A stretch of 64,000 nt of DNA from Hylemonella gracilis (lineage in GTDB: Bacteria; Pseudomonadota; Gammaproteobacteria; Burkholderiales; Burkholderiaceae_C), in NCBI RefSeq assembly GCF_004328645.1, contig NZ_CP031395.1, positions 2,443,501 to 2,507,500 on the forward strand. The letters are read 5' to 3'. The notes beneath the pieces are model-generated. The model searched no databases, was not told the DNA's origin, and saw only the letters and a list, made by a program, of their open reading frames with translations. Positions within the stretch are counted from its first letter, which is position 1, and every line of letters begins with the position of its first letter. This document shows, in pieces, positions 55,701 through 64,000 of the stretch. Made by a program: the position numbers and the translations under genes.

Positions 55701-56999
55701 TCAGTAACCCAGCGTATTCGGCAACCACAGCGCAAGTTGTGGGAAGGCGATGACGAGCACCATCACCAGCGCCATCGAGACCAGCAGCCAGCCCACCCAG
55801 CGCACCGTGGCTTCCATCGGGATGCCCGCGATGCGGCTGGACACCATGAGGTTGACGGCCAGGGGCGGGGTGAACTGGCCCAGCGCCACCTTGAGCGTGA
55901 GCACCACGCCGAACCACACCGGGTCCCAGCCGTAATGACGCATGATGGGCAGCAGCAGCGGCACGAAGATCAGGAAGATGGACACACCGTCGAGAAACAT
56001 GCCCACCGTGACCAGCAGCACGATGAGCAGCGTCAGCATGCCGTACTCGCCCAGGCCCGAATGCACGATGGCATTCGTCACCGGATCGATCACGCCCAGT
56101 GTCGAGAGCGAAAAGGCGAAGATGCCCGCGAGCGAAATCACGACCAGCAGCACGGCCGACAGCTCACCAGACTCGCGCAGGATCTCGAACAGATCTCGGA
56201 CCCTGATCGTGCGATGGATCACCATGCCGACGAAAAGGCCGTAAAACACTGCAACCACGGCGGCCTCGGTGGGCGTGAACCAGCCCGCGCGCATGCCGCC
56301 CAGGATCAACACCGGTGCGGCCAGGCCCCAGAGTGTTTGGCGCAGACTCCTCCAGAACGGTGGGCGCGGCAACTCGGCCTCCAGCAGACCCATCTTGTGT
56401 TTGCGCGCCAGCCAGACCGCTGGAACCATCAAGGCCAGCCCGGCCAACACGCCGGGCACCATGCCCGCGGCGAACAGCGCGGGCACGGAGGCGCCCGGCA
56501 CCAGCACCGAATAGACGATGAAGGCCACCGAGGGCGGGATCAGGATGTCCGTCGCGGCCGCCGCGCCCACGATGCTGGCCGAATAGGCGGGCGGGTAGCC
56601 CGCGCGTTTCATGGCCGCGATCATCACCGCGCCCACGGCGGCCGCGTTGGCCGGACCGGAACCTGAGATGCCCCCCAGGAACATGGCGACCGCGATGGCG
56701 ACGACCGGCAGCATGCCAGGGCCCCGCCCAACGATGGCCACGGCGAAGTTGACGAGGCGCGCGGCCACGCCGGAGCGGTCGAAGATGCTGCCCACGAGCA
56801 CAAACATGGGCACGGCCAACAACGGGTACTTGCCCAGGCCCGCGTAGAAGTTTTGAGGCACGGCCAGCAACCCGAACCAGGGGGCGTCCAGATTGGCCAG
56901 GGCGATGCAGGCCGCGCCCGCCAGGCCCAGGGCCGCTCCGATGGGCACGCCGAGGAACAGCAGCGCCAGGAAGGCGGTGAAGAGCAGCGATGCAATCAT
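55701..56999 (-). CDS. TRAP transporter large permease (DctM family)
   Basis: Inner-membrane sodium-coupled permease of 432 residues with about twelve helices. The N-terminus MIASLLFTAFLALLFLGVPI, the GGISGSGPANAAAVGAVMI segment and the DILIPPSVAFIVYSVL segment are typical of DctM. Start 56999 is the first ATG of the conserved part. It lies between dctQ (upstream) and dctP on the same strand. Confidence 0.94.
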   Translation of the reverse strand: MIASLLFTAFLALLFLGVPIGAALGLAGAACIALANLDAPWFGLLAVPQNFYAGLGKYPLLAVPMFVLVGSIFDRSGVAARLVNFAVAIVGRGPGMLPVVAIAVAMFLGGISGSGPANAAAVGAVMIAAMKRAGYPPAYSASIVGAAAATDILIPPSVAFIVYSVLVPGASVPALFAAGMVPGVLAGLALMVPAVWLARKHKMGLLEAELPRPPFWRSLRQTLWGLAAPVLILGGMRAGWFTPTEAAVVAVFYGLFVGMVIHRTIRVRDLFEILRESGELSAVLLVVISLAGIFAFSLSTLGVIDPVTNAIVHSGLGEYGMLTLLIVLLVTVGMFLDGVSIFLIFVPLLLPIMRHYGWDPVWFGVVLTLKVALGQFTPPLAVNLMVSSRIAGIPMEATVRWVGWLLVSMALVMVLVIAFPQLALWLPNTLGY

Positions 57000-57627
57000 G
57001 AAGGTTGGCCCCCACGCTTGCCCACTGCGTGTGAGTCGCTGCCCCCGAGGGGGCTGGGCCGCCTTGGGAACGGCCCGGCGGCGGCCCGTTCTGTTGCTCG
57101 TCATCGCCTGCCTTGCCGTGCCCCCGGAAAAGGCCGAGGGCGCGCAGCGCGATTACGGCGGAGAGCAGGGGGAGCCAGACCGTGTACCACCACTGCGGCA
57201 CGCCGATGCCGGGCGAGGTTTCGCCGTAGCGGATGTCGTCGTAGAGCGTGCGGCTGCTGAGCACGGCGATCAGTGCGAAGAGCAGGAACATCATGAGCGC
57301 GCCGAAGCGCGCCAGCCATCGGCGGCGGCGTGCCGGCCCGCTGTCGGCGAAGAATTCGATGCGGATGTGGCTGTTGCGCGCTACTGCGGCCGCGCCGCCG
57401 ACCAGGGCCAGCACAATCATCAGGAAGATTGAGATTTCCTCGGTCCAGGCGAAGGACTGGTCGGTGAAATAGCGCACCAGCACGTTGGCGAAAGTGATGA
57501 GGGCCAGCAGCGCCATCACGATGACGGTGAGCCAGTCTTCGATTTTCAGCGGGGGCTGTGATGGCGTGTGGACGGTGTCATCAGCGGGCTTGGATGCAGC
57601 GGCGGACGTGGCGGGGGCGTGGTTCAC
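56996..57627 (-). CDS. TRAP transporter small permease (DctQ family), probably frameshifted near its end
   Basis: Small membrane subunit with four helices; visible are WLTVIVMALLALITFANVLV, RYFTDQSFAWTEEISIFLMI, LVGGAAAVARNSHIRIEFFA and YTVWLPLLSAVIALRALGLF. I use the GTG at 57627; no ATG is close and no ribosome site is clear. As written the frame does not stop here but runs on in the wrong frame over dctM to 56164. One extra base near the CCCCC/GGGGG repeat at 57041-57054 would bring a TGA at 56996-56998 into frame, overlapping the dctM ATG and giving a normal 210-residue DctQ. Confidence 0.75.
57041..57076. repeat. GC-rich intergenic hairpin between dctQ and dctM
   Basis: GCCCCCGAGGGGGC is a 14-base inverted repeat, followed by a GGGCC-n11-GGCCC pair. 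Elements of this kind are common in Comamonadaceae intergenic regions as I remember them. The homopolymer arms make this a likely spot for indel errors. Confidence 0.5.
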
Positions 57628-57909
57628 AAGGCGCAGTTGGAAATTGGAATGGCTTGGCGAAAAGAACCGCTCGCAGGGGTGATGCCTGCGCGAAAACGGA
57701 AAAAACGCGAGGGCCATCCAGCTTGTGACCGGGGCGCCGACCGAGTGCCGTTGTGGGACGCGGGCATTCTAGGTCACGCGATCCAGACCGTTTCTCGCCG
57801 TCCCCATGGTCTGGCCCCGTGTTTTCCTAGGGAGACAGTCCCTCGGTTTTGGGTACAGTTCTTGCGGAGACTTGGACTCAAAGCACATCGGACATCAGAG
57901 GAGGACACC

Positions 57910-58647
57910 ATGCAACAGAAAGTTGCTTACGTGACCGGCGGCATGGGCGGCATCGGCACGGCGATCTGCCAGCGCCTGCACCGCGATGGTTTCACGGTCA
58001 TCGCTGGCTGCGGCCCCACGCGTGATCACGTCAAGTGGCTGGCCGAACAGCATGCCCTGGGTTACGCCTTCCATGCCTCGGTGGGCAACGTCGGCGTATG
58101 GGAATCGACCGTCGAAGCCTTTTCCAAGGCCAAGGCTGCGCATGGTCCCATTGATGTGCTGGTCAACAACGCTGGCATCACGCGCGACCGCATGTTCCTC
58201 AAGATGACCCGTGAAGACTGGGACGCCGTCATCAACACCAACCTCACTTCGATGTTCAACGTGACCAAGCAGGTCGTGGGCGACATGGTCGAACGAGGCT
58301 GGGGCCGCATCATCAACATCAGCAGCGTCAATGGCGAGAAAGGCCAGGCCGGCCAGACCAACTACTCCGCTGCCAAGGCCGGCATGCACGGCTTCACGAT
58401 GGCCCTGGCCCAGGAGCTGGCGGGCAAGGGCGTGACGGTCAACACCGTGAGTCCTGGTTACATCGGCACCGACATGGTCAAGGCCATCCGCGCCGACGTG
58501 CTGGAGAAGATCGTCGGCACCATCCCGGTCAAGCGCCTGGGCGAGCCGGGTGAGATCGCTTCCATCATCGCCTGGCTCGCGAGCGATGAAAGTGGCTATT
58601 CAACCGGGGCCGACTTCTCGGTCAACGGCGGCTTGCACATGGGCTGA
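57910..58647 (+). CDS. phaB: Acetoacetyl-CoA reductase
   Basis: NADPH-dependent reductase of 245 residues making (R)-3-hydroxybutyryl-CoA for PHB synthesis. It is a short-chain dehydrogenase: cofactor motif TGGMGGIGTAICQRL, NNAG (VLVNNAGITRDRMF), catalytic Ser in NISSVNG and Tyr-x3-Lys in TNYSAAKAG. The 192-base upstream region has a CCAGACC/GGTCTGG inverted repeat (57783-57814) and a GAGGAGG ribosome site. It is the partner of phaC but is separated from it by the TRAP genes. Confidence 0.95.
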   Translation: MQQKVAYVTGGMGGIGTAICQRLHRDGFTVIAGCGPTRDHVKWLAEQHALGYAFHASVGNVGVWESTVEAFSKAKAAHGPIDVLVNNAGITRDRMFLKMTREDWDAVINTNLTSMFNVTKQVVGDMVERGWGRIINISSVNGEKGQAGQTNYSAAKAGMHGFTMALAQELAGKGVTVNTVSPGYIGTDMVKAIRADVLEKIVGTIPVKRLGEPGEIASIIAWLASDESGYSTGADFSVNGGLHMG

Positions 58648-58697
58648 GGCGCAGTCTCAGCCCAGAGGCCCGGGCCACCCAGTGGTAGTGGTCTACG

Positions 58698-59036
58698 ATG
58701 GCGGCCATGTCCGAACTCAAGACACTGGCCCTGTTCTTCGTCACCGCGCTGGCCGAAATCACTGGCTGCTACTTGCCCTGGCTCTGGTTGCGTGAAGGCA
58801 AAAGCGCTTGGTTGCTTGTGCCAGGCGCGCTCTGCCTGGCACTGTTCGCTTGGTTGCTCACCTTGCATCCCACGGCCGCGGGCCGCGTCTACGCGGCCTA
58901 TGGCGGGGTCTACATCTGCGCGGCGTTGCTGTGGCTCTGGGGCGTGGACGGCATCCGGCCAGGGGTCTGGGATGCCGTGGGCGGCGGCGTGGCCTTGGCC
59001 GGCATGGCCATCATCATGTTCGCGCCGAGGCACTAG
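58698..59036 (+). CDS. YnfA/UPF0060-family membrane protein
   Basis: A 112-residue inner-membrane protein with four short helices, related to small multidrug resistance proteins. Conserved are [20 protein letters not shown] and [20 protein letters not shown]. YnfA has been linked to drug efflux in some enterobacteria. The ATG at 58698 or at 58707 may be the start. Its last 23 bases overlap the convergent Bcr/CflA gene. Confidence 0.92.
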   Translation: MAAMSELKTLALFFVTALAEITGCYLPWLWLREGKSAWLLVPGALCLALFAWLLTLHPTAAGRVYAAYGGVYICAALLWLWGVDGIRPGVWDAVGGGVALAGMAIIMFAPRH

Positions 59037-60279
59037 TCACGTCATCGACCGCCGCGCTCGCGCCCTTGCGTAGCGTGGTCTGGGCGAACAGCCAGGTCAT
59101 GGCAGACGCGCCGGCGATGCAGGCGATCATGGGCAGGCCAGCGCCATTGGCCACCTGGCCGGAGATGGCGATCATCAGCGCGCCGGTGCCGAACTGCAGG
59201 GTGCCCATCAACGCCGAGGCGGTGCCGGCGATCGGCCCGTGGCTTTCCAGCGCGAGGATGGCGGAGGCGGGCACGATGAGGCCGAGAAAGCCGAAGCCGA
59301 CGAAGAGCAGCACCAGCATCACGGGCAGGGCCTCGACACCCAGCGCGAACAGCAGCAGGAGCGTGAGCATCACCGCTGCGTGACCGTGCGCAGCCATGCG
59401 CACCATGGGTTTGAGGCCGAAGCGCCGGCTCAGCCGGCTGGTCAACTGCGACATGCCGATGAAGGCCGCCGCGTTCGAGGCGAAGGCGATGCTGAATTGC
59501 CGCGGCGTGAGGCCGTAGTGGTTGATCAGCACGAAGGAGGAATTCGCGAGGTAAGTGAAAAAGGCAGAAATGCCGAAGGCTCCGATGAACACCACGCCCA
59601 GGAAGTGCCGGTCGGTGAGCAGCGTGCGGTAGCTTTGCCGCACCACGGACCAGTTCCCCGAATTGACGGCGCCATCCCGGGCCTCGCGCGCGCCGCGTTC
59701 CGCTTCACGCACGGCCAGGGGACGCGTCTCGCGCAGTTGGGTGGCCATCAGCAGCAGGCCCAGCAGGCTGGCGCCCAGCATGCCCCAGAAGCTGCTGCGC
59801 CAGCCCAGGGCCTCGATCAGGAAGCTGCCGAGCAGGGGCGCGAGGATGGGCGCGACGCTGAAGACCAGGATCAGCGTGGACATCATGCGCAAGGCTTCGT
59901 GGCCGGTGTAGAGGTCACGCACGACCGCGCGCGGGATCACCGTGCAGGCACAGGCACCCAGGCCCTGGAAGAAGCGCATGAAAAGCAGAAATTCCACATT
60001 GGGCGCGAAGGCGCAGCCCACGCTGCCGATCGCGAACAGGGTCAGGCCGAAGTACAGCGGGGGCTTGCGGCCCAGCATGTCCGAGACCGGGCCGTAGACG
60101 AGCTGGCCGACGCCCAGCGCGATGAAAAAGATCATCAGGCTCGCCTGCACCGAGCCGATGGAAGCCTGGAGGTCTTGCCCGATCAGGGGCAGGGCGGGGA
60201 GGTACAAGTCGATGCCCAGCGGGCCGACGGCGGACAGCAGGCCCAGGACGAGGGCCGTGCGCAGGAAACTCTGGTGCAT
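59014..60279 (-). CDS. Bcr/CflA-family multidrug efflux MFS transporter
   Basis: Inner-membrane drug:proton antiporter of 421 residues with twelve helices. The N-terminus [20 protein letters not shown], the loop [20 protein letters not shown] and RVVPRA-type loops are those of the DHA1 Bcr/CflA group. A long cytoplasmic loop rich in Ala/Arg separates the two halves. Start 60279 gives [13 protein letters not shown]. It overlaps ynfA tail to tail by 23 bases. Confidence 0.92.
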   Translation of the reverse strand: MHQSFLRTALVLGLLSAVGPLGIDLYLPALPLIGQDLQASIGSVQASLMIFFIALGVGQLVYGPVSDMLGRKPPLYFGLTLFAIGSVGCAFAPNVEFLLFMRFFQGLGACACTVIPRAVVRDLYTGHEALRMMSTLILVFSVAPILAPLLGSFLIEALGWRSSFWGMLGASLLGLLLMATQLRETRPLAVREAERGAREARDGAVNSGNWSVVRQSYRTLLTDRHFLGVVFIGAFGISAFFTYLANSSFVLINHYGLTPRQFSIAFASNAAAFIGMSQLTSRLSRRFGLKPMVRMAAHGHAAVMLTLLLLFALGVEALPVMLVLLFVGFGFLGLIVPASAILALESHGPIAGTASALMGTLQFGTGALMIAISGQVANGAGLPMIACIAGASAMTWLFAQTTLRKGASAAVDDVTSASART

Positions 60280-60337
60280 GGGGGAGCGGATAGACAGCGG
60301 GGGCGGATTGTGGCATGCCCCGCCCAAATTTGCAGGC

Positions 60338-60358
60338 GGCCGGGCATGCCGCCCGGCC
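60338..60358 (-). terminator. Hairpin downstream of the CoA-transferase/lipoprotein pair
   Basis: GGCCGGGC and GCCCGGCC form a perfect 8-bp stem around ATGCC, seven bases after the lipoprotein stop on the reverse strand. A short T-poor tail follows, so this is a weak or bidirectional terminator candidate. Confidence 0.45.
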
Positions 60359-60365
60359 TCTTGCC

Positions 60366-60623
60366 CTATTTACGCCGCAGTTCCTCGCGTTCGCGCTGGT
60401 AGCTGTCGTAGGACTGGCCGCCGACGCCCTCGTTCACGCGGCGCATGCAGTCCTCGTAGGCCCCCGGGGGCTGCTGATTGCACTGCTGGCGGGCGCCGGC
60501 GCGCGAACCTTCGTACCAGGCCTGCGTGGTGCAGGCCGTCAGCAAGGGCAAGCAGGCCAGAACCATCAGGAATGCCCGGCGCCAGGCGGGCGATGCATCC
60601 GGGGTGGGTGGCCGGGCATTCAC
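60366..60623 (-). CDS. Small putative lipoprotein
   Basis: An 85-residue product starting at a GTG at 60623, one base after the CoA-transferase stop. The signal RAFLMVLACLPLLTACTT ends in a lipobox, and the mature part is short, charged and Gln-rich with two cysteines (QQCNQQPPGAYEDCMRRVNE). I do not recognise a family. The tight spacing suggests co-translation with the CoA-transferase gene; an upstream ATG would overlap that gene. Confidence 0.7.
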   Translation of the reverse strand: MNARPPTPDASPAWRRAFLMVLACLPLLTACTTQAWYEGSRAGARQQCNQQPPGAYEDCMRRVNEGVGGQSYDSYQREREELRRK

Positions 60624-60624
60624 G

Positions 60625-61872
60625 TCAGATGACCTTCGCGGTTCGCAACTCATCGATCCGCGCTTGGCCATAGCCCATCTGGACCAGCACCTCCTCGGTG
60701 TGCTCGCCGAGCAGCGGTGAGCGCGTCACGTCCACCGGACTGTCTGAAAGCTTGATGGGGTTGCCCACGGTGAGGTATTTGCCGCGCACGGGATGGTCCA
60801 CCTCCACGATGGTGCCCGTCGCGCGCAGGGAGCTGTCTTCGGCGATTTCCTTCATCGAGAGAATGGGGCCGCAGGGGATGTCGTGCCCGTTGAGGATGTC
60901 CATGGCTTCGAACTTGGTCTTGGTCTTGGTCCATTCCTCGATGCGGGCGAAGATCATCTTCAGGTGCGGCAGGCGCGCCTCGGGCGTGGCGAAATGCGGG
61001 TTGGTGATCCAGTCCTCCTCGCCGATGACCTTGCAGATCGCGGGCCACACCGCGCCCTGCGTGATGAAGTAGATGTAGGCGTTCGGGTCCTTCTGCCAGC
61101 CCTTGCACTTGAGGATGGAGCCAGGCTGGCCACCCCCCGAGGCATTGCCCGCGCGCGGCACGGCCTCGCCGAACTCGATGTCGGGGTACTGCGGATATTC
61201 CTTGAGCACGCTCGTGCGTTCCAGGCGCTGCTGGTCGCGCAGCTTGACTCGGCACAGGTTGAGCACGGCGTCCTGCATGGCGGCGCTGACCTTCTGGCCA
61301 CGGCCTGTTTTCTCGCGCTGGAAGAGAGCGGTCACGATCCCCAGCGCCAGGTGCAGACCGGTGCCGCTGTCGCCGATCTGCGCGCCGGTCACCATGGGCA
61401 GGCCATCCGGATCACCGGTGGTGGAGGCTGCACCGCCCGTGCATTGCGCGACGTTCTCGTAGACCTTGCAATCCTCGTAGGGGCCGGGACCGAAGCCCTT
61501 GATGGACGCGAGGATGATGCGTGGGTTGATTTCCTGAATCCGCTCCCAGTTGAAGCCCATGCGGTCGAGCGCGCCGGGTGCGAAGTTCTCGACCATGACA
61601 TCGCATTGCTTGATGAGGTCCACCAGCACGTCTTTGCCCTTGGGTTCCTTGGTGTTGAGCGTGATGGAGCGCTTGTTGTGATTCAGCATGGTGAAGTACA
61701 GGCTGTCCGCGCCGGGAATGTCGCGCAGCTGTCCGCGCGTGGCGTCACCTTCGCCCGCTTTCTCCACCTTGATCACGTCCGCTCCGAACCACGCCAGCAA
61801 CTGCGTGCAGGTGGGACCCGACTGCACGTGCGTGAAATCGAGGATGCGGACTCCTTCGAGCGCCTTGGTCAT
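60625..61872 (-). CDS. CoA transferase family III (formyl-CoA transferase-like paralogue)
   Basis: A 415-residue CaiB/BaiF-type enzyme. The opening [22 protein letters not shown], the catalytic Asp in [13 protein letters not shown] and the late [12 protein letters not shown] resemble Frc. It is closely related to the next gene but less close to E. coli Frc. Members transfer CoA between carboxylates such as formate/oxalate. It may act on oxalate or another acid. The small lipoprotein follows after one base. The AT-rich 249-base region upstream probably carries its promoter. Confidence 0.9.
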   Translation of the reverse strand: MTKALEGVRILDFTHVQSGPTCTQLLAWFGADVIKVEKAGEGDATRGQLRDIPGADSLYFTMLNHNKRSITLNTKEPKGKDVLVDLIKQCDVMVENFAPGALDRMGFNWERIQEINPRIILASIKGFGPGPYEDCKVYENVAQCTGGAASTTGDPDGLPMVTGAQIGDSGTGLHLALGIVTALFQREKTGRGQKVSAAMQDAVLNLCRVKLRDQQRLERTSVLKEYPQYPDIEFGEAVPRAGNASGGGQPGSILKCKGWQKDPNAYIYFITQGAVWPAICKVIGEEDWITNPHFATPEARLPHLKMIFARIEEWTKTKTKFEAMDILNGHDIPCGPILSMKEIAEDSSLRATGTIVEVDHPVRGKYLTVGNPIKLSDSPVDVTRSPLLGEHTEEVLVQMGYGQARIDELRTAKVI

Positions 61873-62121
61873 GAAAAAACTCCAGAAGTTGAAAACTCTT
61901 GTGATGAAAGCGGCATTTTTTTAATTGTTGCTTGGAATGCGCACTTCACCATGCCCATGGACCTGTGGTCATCGGCATGTCAAATATTCCAATTGATTAT
62001 AGGGAGCGCCCTTGCAGGCGCAGGGCGCGTGATTGCAACGTTCCGGGCTCAACAGCTTTGCCTTTTCCGTCTTGCTCTTGCGCAGTGAAAAGGAGTTTCG
62101 GCAGCGGAAAACGCCAAGGTC
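61873..62121. other. AT-rich promoter region of the reverse-strand CoA-transferase gene
   Basis: No gene is visible here. The segment contains a perfect TATAAT on the reverse strand (61996-62001) about 125 bases before the start codon, but no good -35. It also separates the CoA-transferase gene from the terminator of the upstream frc gene, so the two Frc-like genes are probably separate transcripts. Confidence 0.45.
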
Positions 62122-62159
62122 AAAAAAAACGGCGCCAGTCCCGAAGGAGTGGCGCCGTC
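62122..62159 (-). terminator. Rho-independent terminator after frc
   Basis: On the reverse strand ACGGCGCCA and TGGCGCCGT form a 9-bp stem with a 12-base loop, followed by eight T residues. It lies 21 bases downstream of the frc stop and ends the oxc-frc transcript. Confidence 0.88.
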
Positions 62160-62179
62160 TCAGAGAGCGGAAAGAAGGG

Positions 62180-63445
62180 TCAGACCGCCTTGTTCGTATG
62201 CATCTTGCCGATCTGGTCCTTGCTGTAACCCAGTTCGACCAGCACTTCGTCGGTGTGCTCACCCAGCAGCGGGGAGGCCGTCACCTCGGGCTTGAGGTCG
62301 GAGAACTTGATCGGGCTGCCCACCGTCCAGTAGCTGCCACGTACCTTGTGCGGCACTTCGACGATGGAGCCGGAAGCGCGCAGCGACTTGTCATGCAGCA
62401 GTTCCTTCATCGACAGCACCGGCGCGCAAGGGATGTCGTACTTGCGGAAGATGTCCACGGCCTCGTACTTGGTCTTGTCCTTGATGAAGTCCTCGATGGT
62501 CGCGAAGATGTCCATGATGTGCGGCTGGCGCGCCTTGGCCGTGGTGTAGTTGGGGTCCGTCTTCCATTCGGGCTTGCCCAGCGCGTCGCAGATCGGTTCC
62601 CAGGCATGGCCTTGGACGGTGAAGTAGATGTAGGCGTTGGGGTCCGTTTCCCAGCCCTTGCACTTCAGAATCCAGCCCGGCTGACCGCCACCACCCGCGT
62701 TGCCGCCACGCGGCACCACGTCGCCGAACTTCTCATGCGGGTACTGCGGGTATTCCTCCAAGTAGCCGATCTTGTCCAGGCGCAACTGGTCACGCATCTT
62801 GACGCGGCAGAGGTTGAGCACGGCGTCCTGCATGGACACGGCCACCTTCTGGCCCTTGCCGGTCTGCTGGCGGCCGATGATGGCCGTCAGGATGCCGATG
62901 GCCAGATGCATGCCTGTGTTGGAGTCGCCCAGCGCGGCCGCGGAGATCGTCGGTTGCGAGTTTTCGCCTTTCCACCAGCCGGTGGTGGACGCCGCGCCAC
63001 CCGCGCACTGCGCCACGTTCTCATAGACCTTGAGGTCTTCGTAGTGGTGACCATCGGAAAAGCCCTTGACCGAGGCCAGGATCATGCCGGGGTTCAATTC
63101 CTGGATGCGCTGCCAGGTGAAGCCCATGCGGTCCAGCGCGCCAGGGCCGAAATTCTCGACCATCACGTCGGACTTCTTGATGAGCTTTTCCAGGACTTCC
63201 TTGCCTTCGGGGGTCTTGGTGTCCAGCGTCAGCGAGCGCTTGTTGCTGTTGAGCATCGTGAAGTAGAGCGCGTCGGCATCGGGAATGTCGCGCAGCTGGC
63301 TGCGCGTCACGTCACCAGCGCCCGGACGTTCGACCTTGATCACGTCGGCGCCGAACCAGGCCAGCAGCTGTGTGCAGGCGGGACCGGCTTGCACGTGCGT
63401 GAAGTCGATGATCTTGATGCCCTTGAGGGGTTTGTTTCCGGACAT
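62180..63445 (-). CDS. frc: Formyl-CoA:oxalate CoA-transferase
   Basis: Class III CoA transferase of 421 residues that activates oxalate to oxalyl-CoA using formyl-CoA. It is very close to E. coli Frc ([20 protein letters not shown], the catalytic Asp in [31 protein letters not shown]). Start 63445 gives [16 protein letters not shown]. It follows the oxc gene on the same strand after 66 bases, an arrangement that makes an oxalate-degrading operon. Confidence 0.95.
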   Translation of the reverse strand: MSGNKPLKGIKIIDFTHVQAGPACTQLLAWFGADVIKVERPGAGDVTRSQLRDIPDADALYFTMLNSNKRSLTLDTKTPEGKEVLEKLIKKSDVMVENFGPGALDRMGFTWQRIQELNPGMILASVKGFSDGHHYEDLKVYENVAQCAGGAASTTGWWKGENSQPTISAAALGDSNTGMHLAIGILTAIIGRQQTGKGQKVAVSMQDAVLNLCRVKMRDQLRLDKIGYLEEYPQYPHEKFGDVVPRGGNAGGGGQPGWILKCKGWETDPNAYIYFTVQGHAWEPICDALGKPEWKTDPNYTTAKARQPHIMDIFATIEDFIKDKTKYEAVDIFRKYDIPCAPVLSMKELLHDKSLRASGSIVEVPHKVRGSYWTVGSPIKFSDLKPEVTASPLLGEHTDEVLVELGYSKDQIGKMHTNKAV

Positions 63446-63511
63446 TTTCTGCTCCTTCTGAGATAAGTCCCGTCGATGCGGAACGGGTTTGAATGGGTGT
63501 TGTGTCTAGGA

Positions 63512-64000
63512 TTACTTCTTCAGCGCGGCGGCGGGGTTCAGGCTGGTGATGCGACCGCTTTCCGTGCCCGCCGTCTCGTCGATGATGGCGTTGATCAGCG
63601 TGGGCTTGCCGGACTTGAGCGCATCTTCGATGCCTTTGCGCAGCTCGGCCGAAGTCTGCGCATAGACGCCGACACCGCCGAAGGCTTCCATCAGCTTCTC
63701 GTAACGCGCGTCCTTGACGAACACGGTCGGGGCCACGTCGGCGCCGCCGGTCGGGTTCACGTCGGTGCCACGGTAGACGCCGTTGTTGTTGAAGATCACC
63801 ACGCAGACGGGGAGGTTGTAGCGGGCGATGGTTTCCACTTCCATGCCGGAGAAACCGAAGGCGCTGTCACCGCAGACGGCGATGACACGCTGATTGCTCT
63901 CGACGGCGGCTGCGACGGCGAAACCCATGCCGATGCCCATCACCCCCCAGGTGCCCACGTCCAGACGCTTGCGCGGCTTGTACATGTCCACGATGGAGCG
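63512..64000 (-). CDS. oxc: Oxalyl-CoA decarboxylase, C-terminal part
   Basis: The reverse strand encodes the last 162 residues or so of a ThDP enzyme that decarboxylates oxalyl-CoA to formyl-CoA; the gene runs off the window edge. The ThDP/Mg-binding motif is [15 protein letters not shown] followed by [33 protein letters not shown] matches the Oxc region before that motif. With frc it would complete the oxalate cycle: Frc loads CoA, Oxc decarboxylates. Confidence 0.94.
   Translation of the reverse strand, partial: RSIVDMYKPRKRLDVGTWGVMGIGMGFAVAAAVESNQRVIAVCGDSAFGFSGMEVETIARYNLPVCVVIFNNNGVYRGTDVNPTGGADVAPTVFVKDARYEKLMEAFGGVGVYAQTSAELRKGIEDALKSGKPTLINAIIDETAGTESGRITSLNPAAALKK

Noticed and set aside
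56164-57717. A 517-residue DctQ-DctM fusion
   Set aside because: Beyond about residue 180 the frame is not that of DctM, which has its own frame; it is readthrough caused by a likely indel.
1-64000. CRISPR arrays, prophage and rRNA
   Set aside because: No regularly spaced repeats, phage structural genes or rRNA segments were seen on reading the window.

Overview
The window is GC-rich chromosomal DNA of a betaproteobacterium, most likely a Burkholderiales member of the Comamonadaceae type. The evidence is the iscRSUA-hscBA-fdx order, single-domain lipoylated PDH E2 with an E3 that carries its own lipoyl domain, class I PHA synthase plus PhaB, frc/oxc oxalate genes, and short GC-rich intergenic repeats of a kind I associate with that family. 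I cannot fix the genus.

Layout. 1-2.5 kb: the start of an aromatic/aspartate aminotransferase gene and uvrB. 2.5-8.2 kb: a complete ISC iron-sulfur cluster operon behind two candidate IscR boxes. 8.2-9.2 kb: dnaQ and tRNA-Val(CAC). 9.2-15.8 kb: a TetR regulator with palindromic operators in front of a tripartite RND efflux operon. 15.9-17.0 kb: an FAD oxidoreductase of the L-2-hydroxyglutarate oxidase family. 17.0-27.1 kb: the accessory island. It holds a two-partner secretion (TPS) system: an outer-membrane TpsB transporter, a 2436-residue TpsA exoprotein with a low-GC toxin-like C-terminus, and a small overlapping Cys-rich gene that is a candidate immunity protein. A short transposase remnant closes the island. 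Both tpsB and tpsA have their own cyclic-di-GMP-I (GEMM-I) riboswitch, each followed by a region that can pair with the Shine-Dalgarno sequence.

27.1-40 kb: housekeeping genes (pyrD, rpiA, oligopeptidase A, a TPR/glycosyltransferase-9-like protein, RidA, LysR with an EamA exporter, folD) and a FixJ/FixL-like two-component pair. 40-46 kb: the pyruvate dehydrogenase operon aceE-aceF-lpdA, in which the lipoyl-domain DNA of aceF and lpdA is almost identical over 285 bp. 46-52.7 kb: assorted hydrolases and reductases. 52.7-58.6 kb: phaC and phaB separated by a TRAP transporter (dctP, dctQ, dctM). 58.7-64 kb: YnfA, a Bcr/CflA exporter, a small lipoprotein, two formyl-CoA transferase-like genes and the 3' part of oxalyl-CoA decarboxylase.

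Sequence quality. uvrB and hscA, both normally intact, are each broken by one missing base in a G run, and dctQ looks broken the same way near a C/G run. These are probably homopolymer errors in the assembly rather than real pseudogenes.

The most interesting feature is the double c-di-GMP control of one TPS toxin/adhesin operon. The sequence suggests a contact-dependent inhibition-like or adhesin system tied to the motile/sessile switch.
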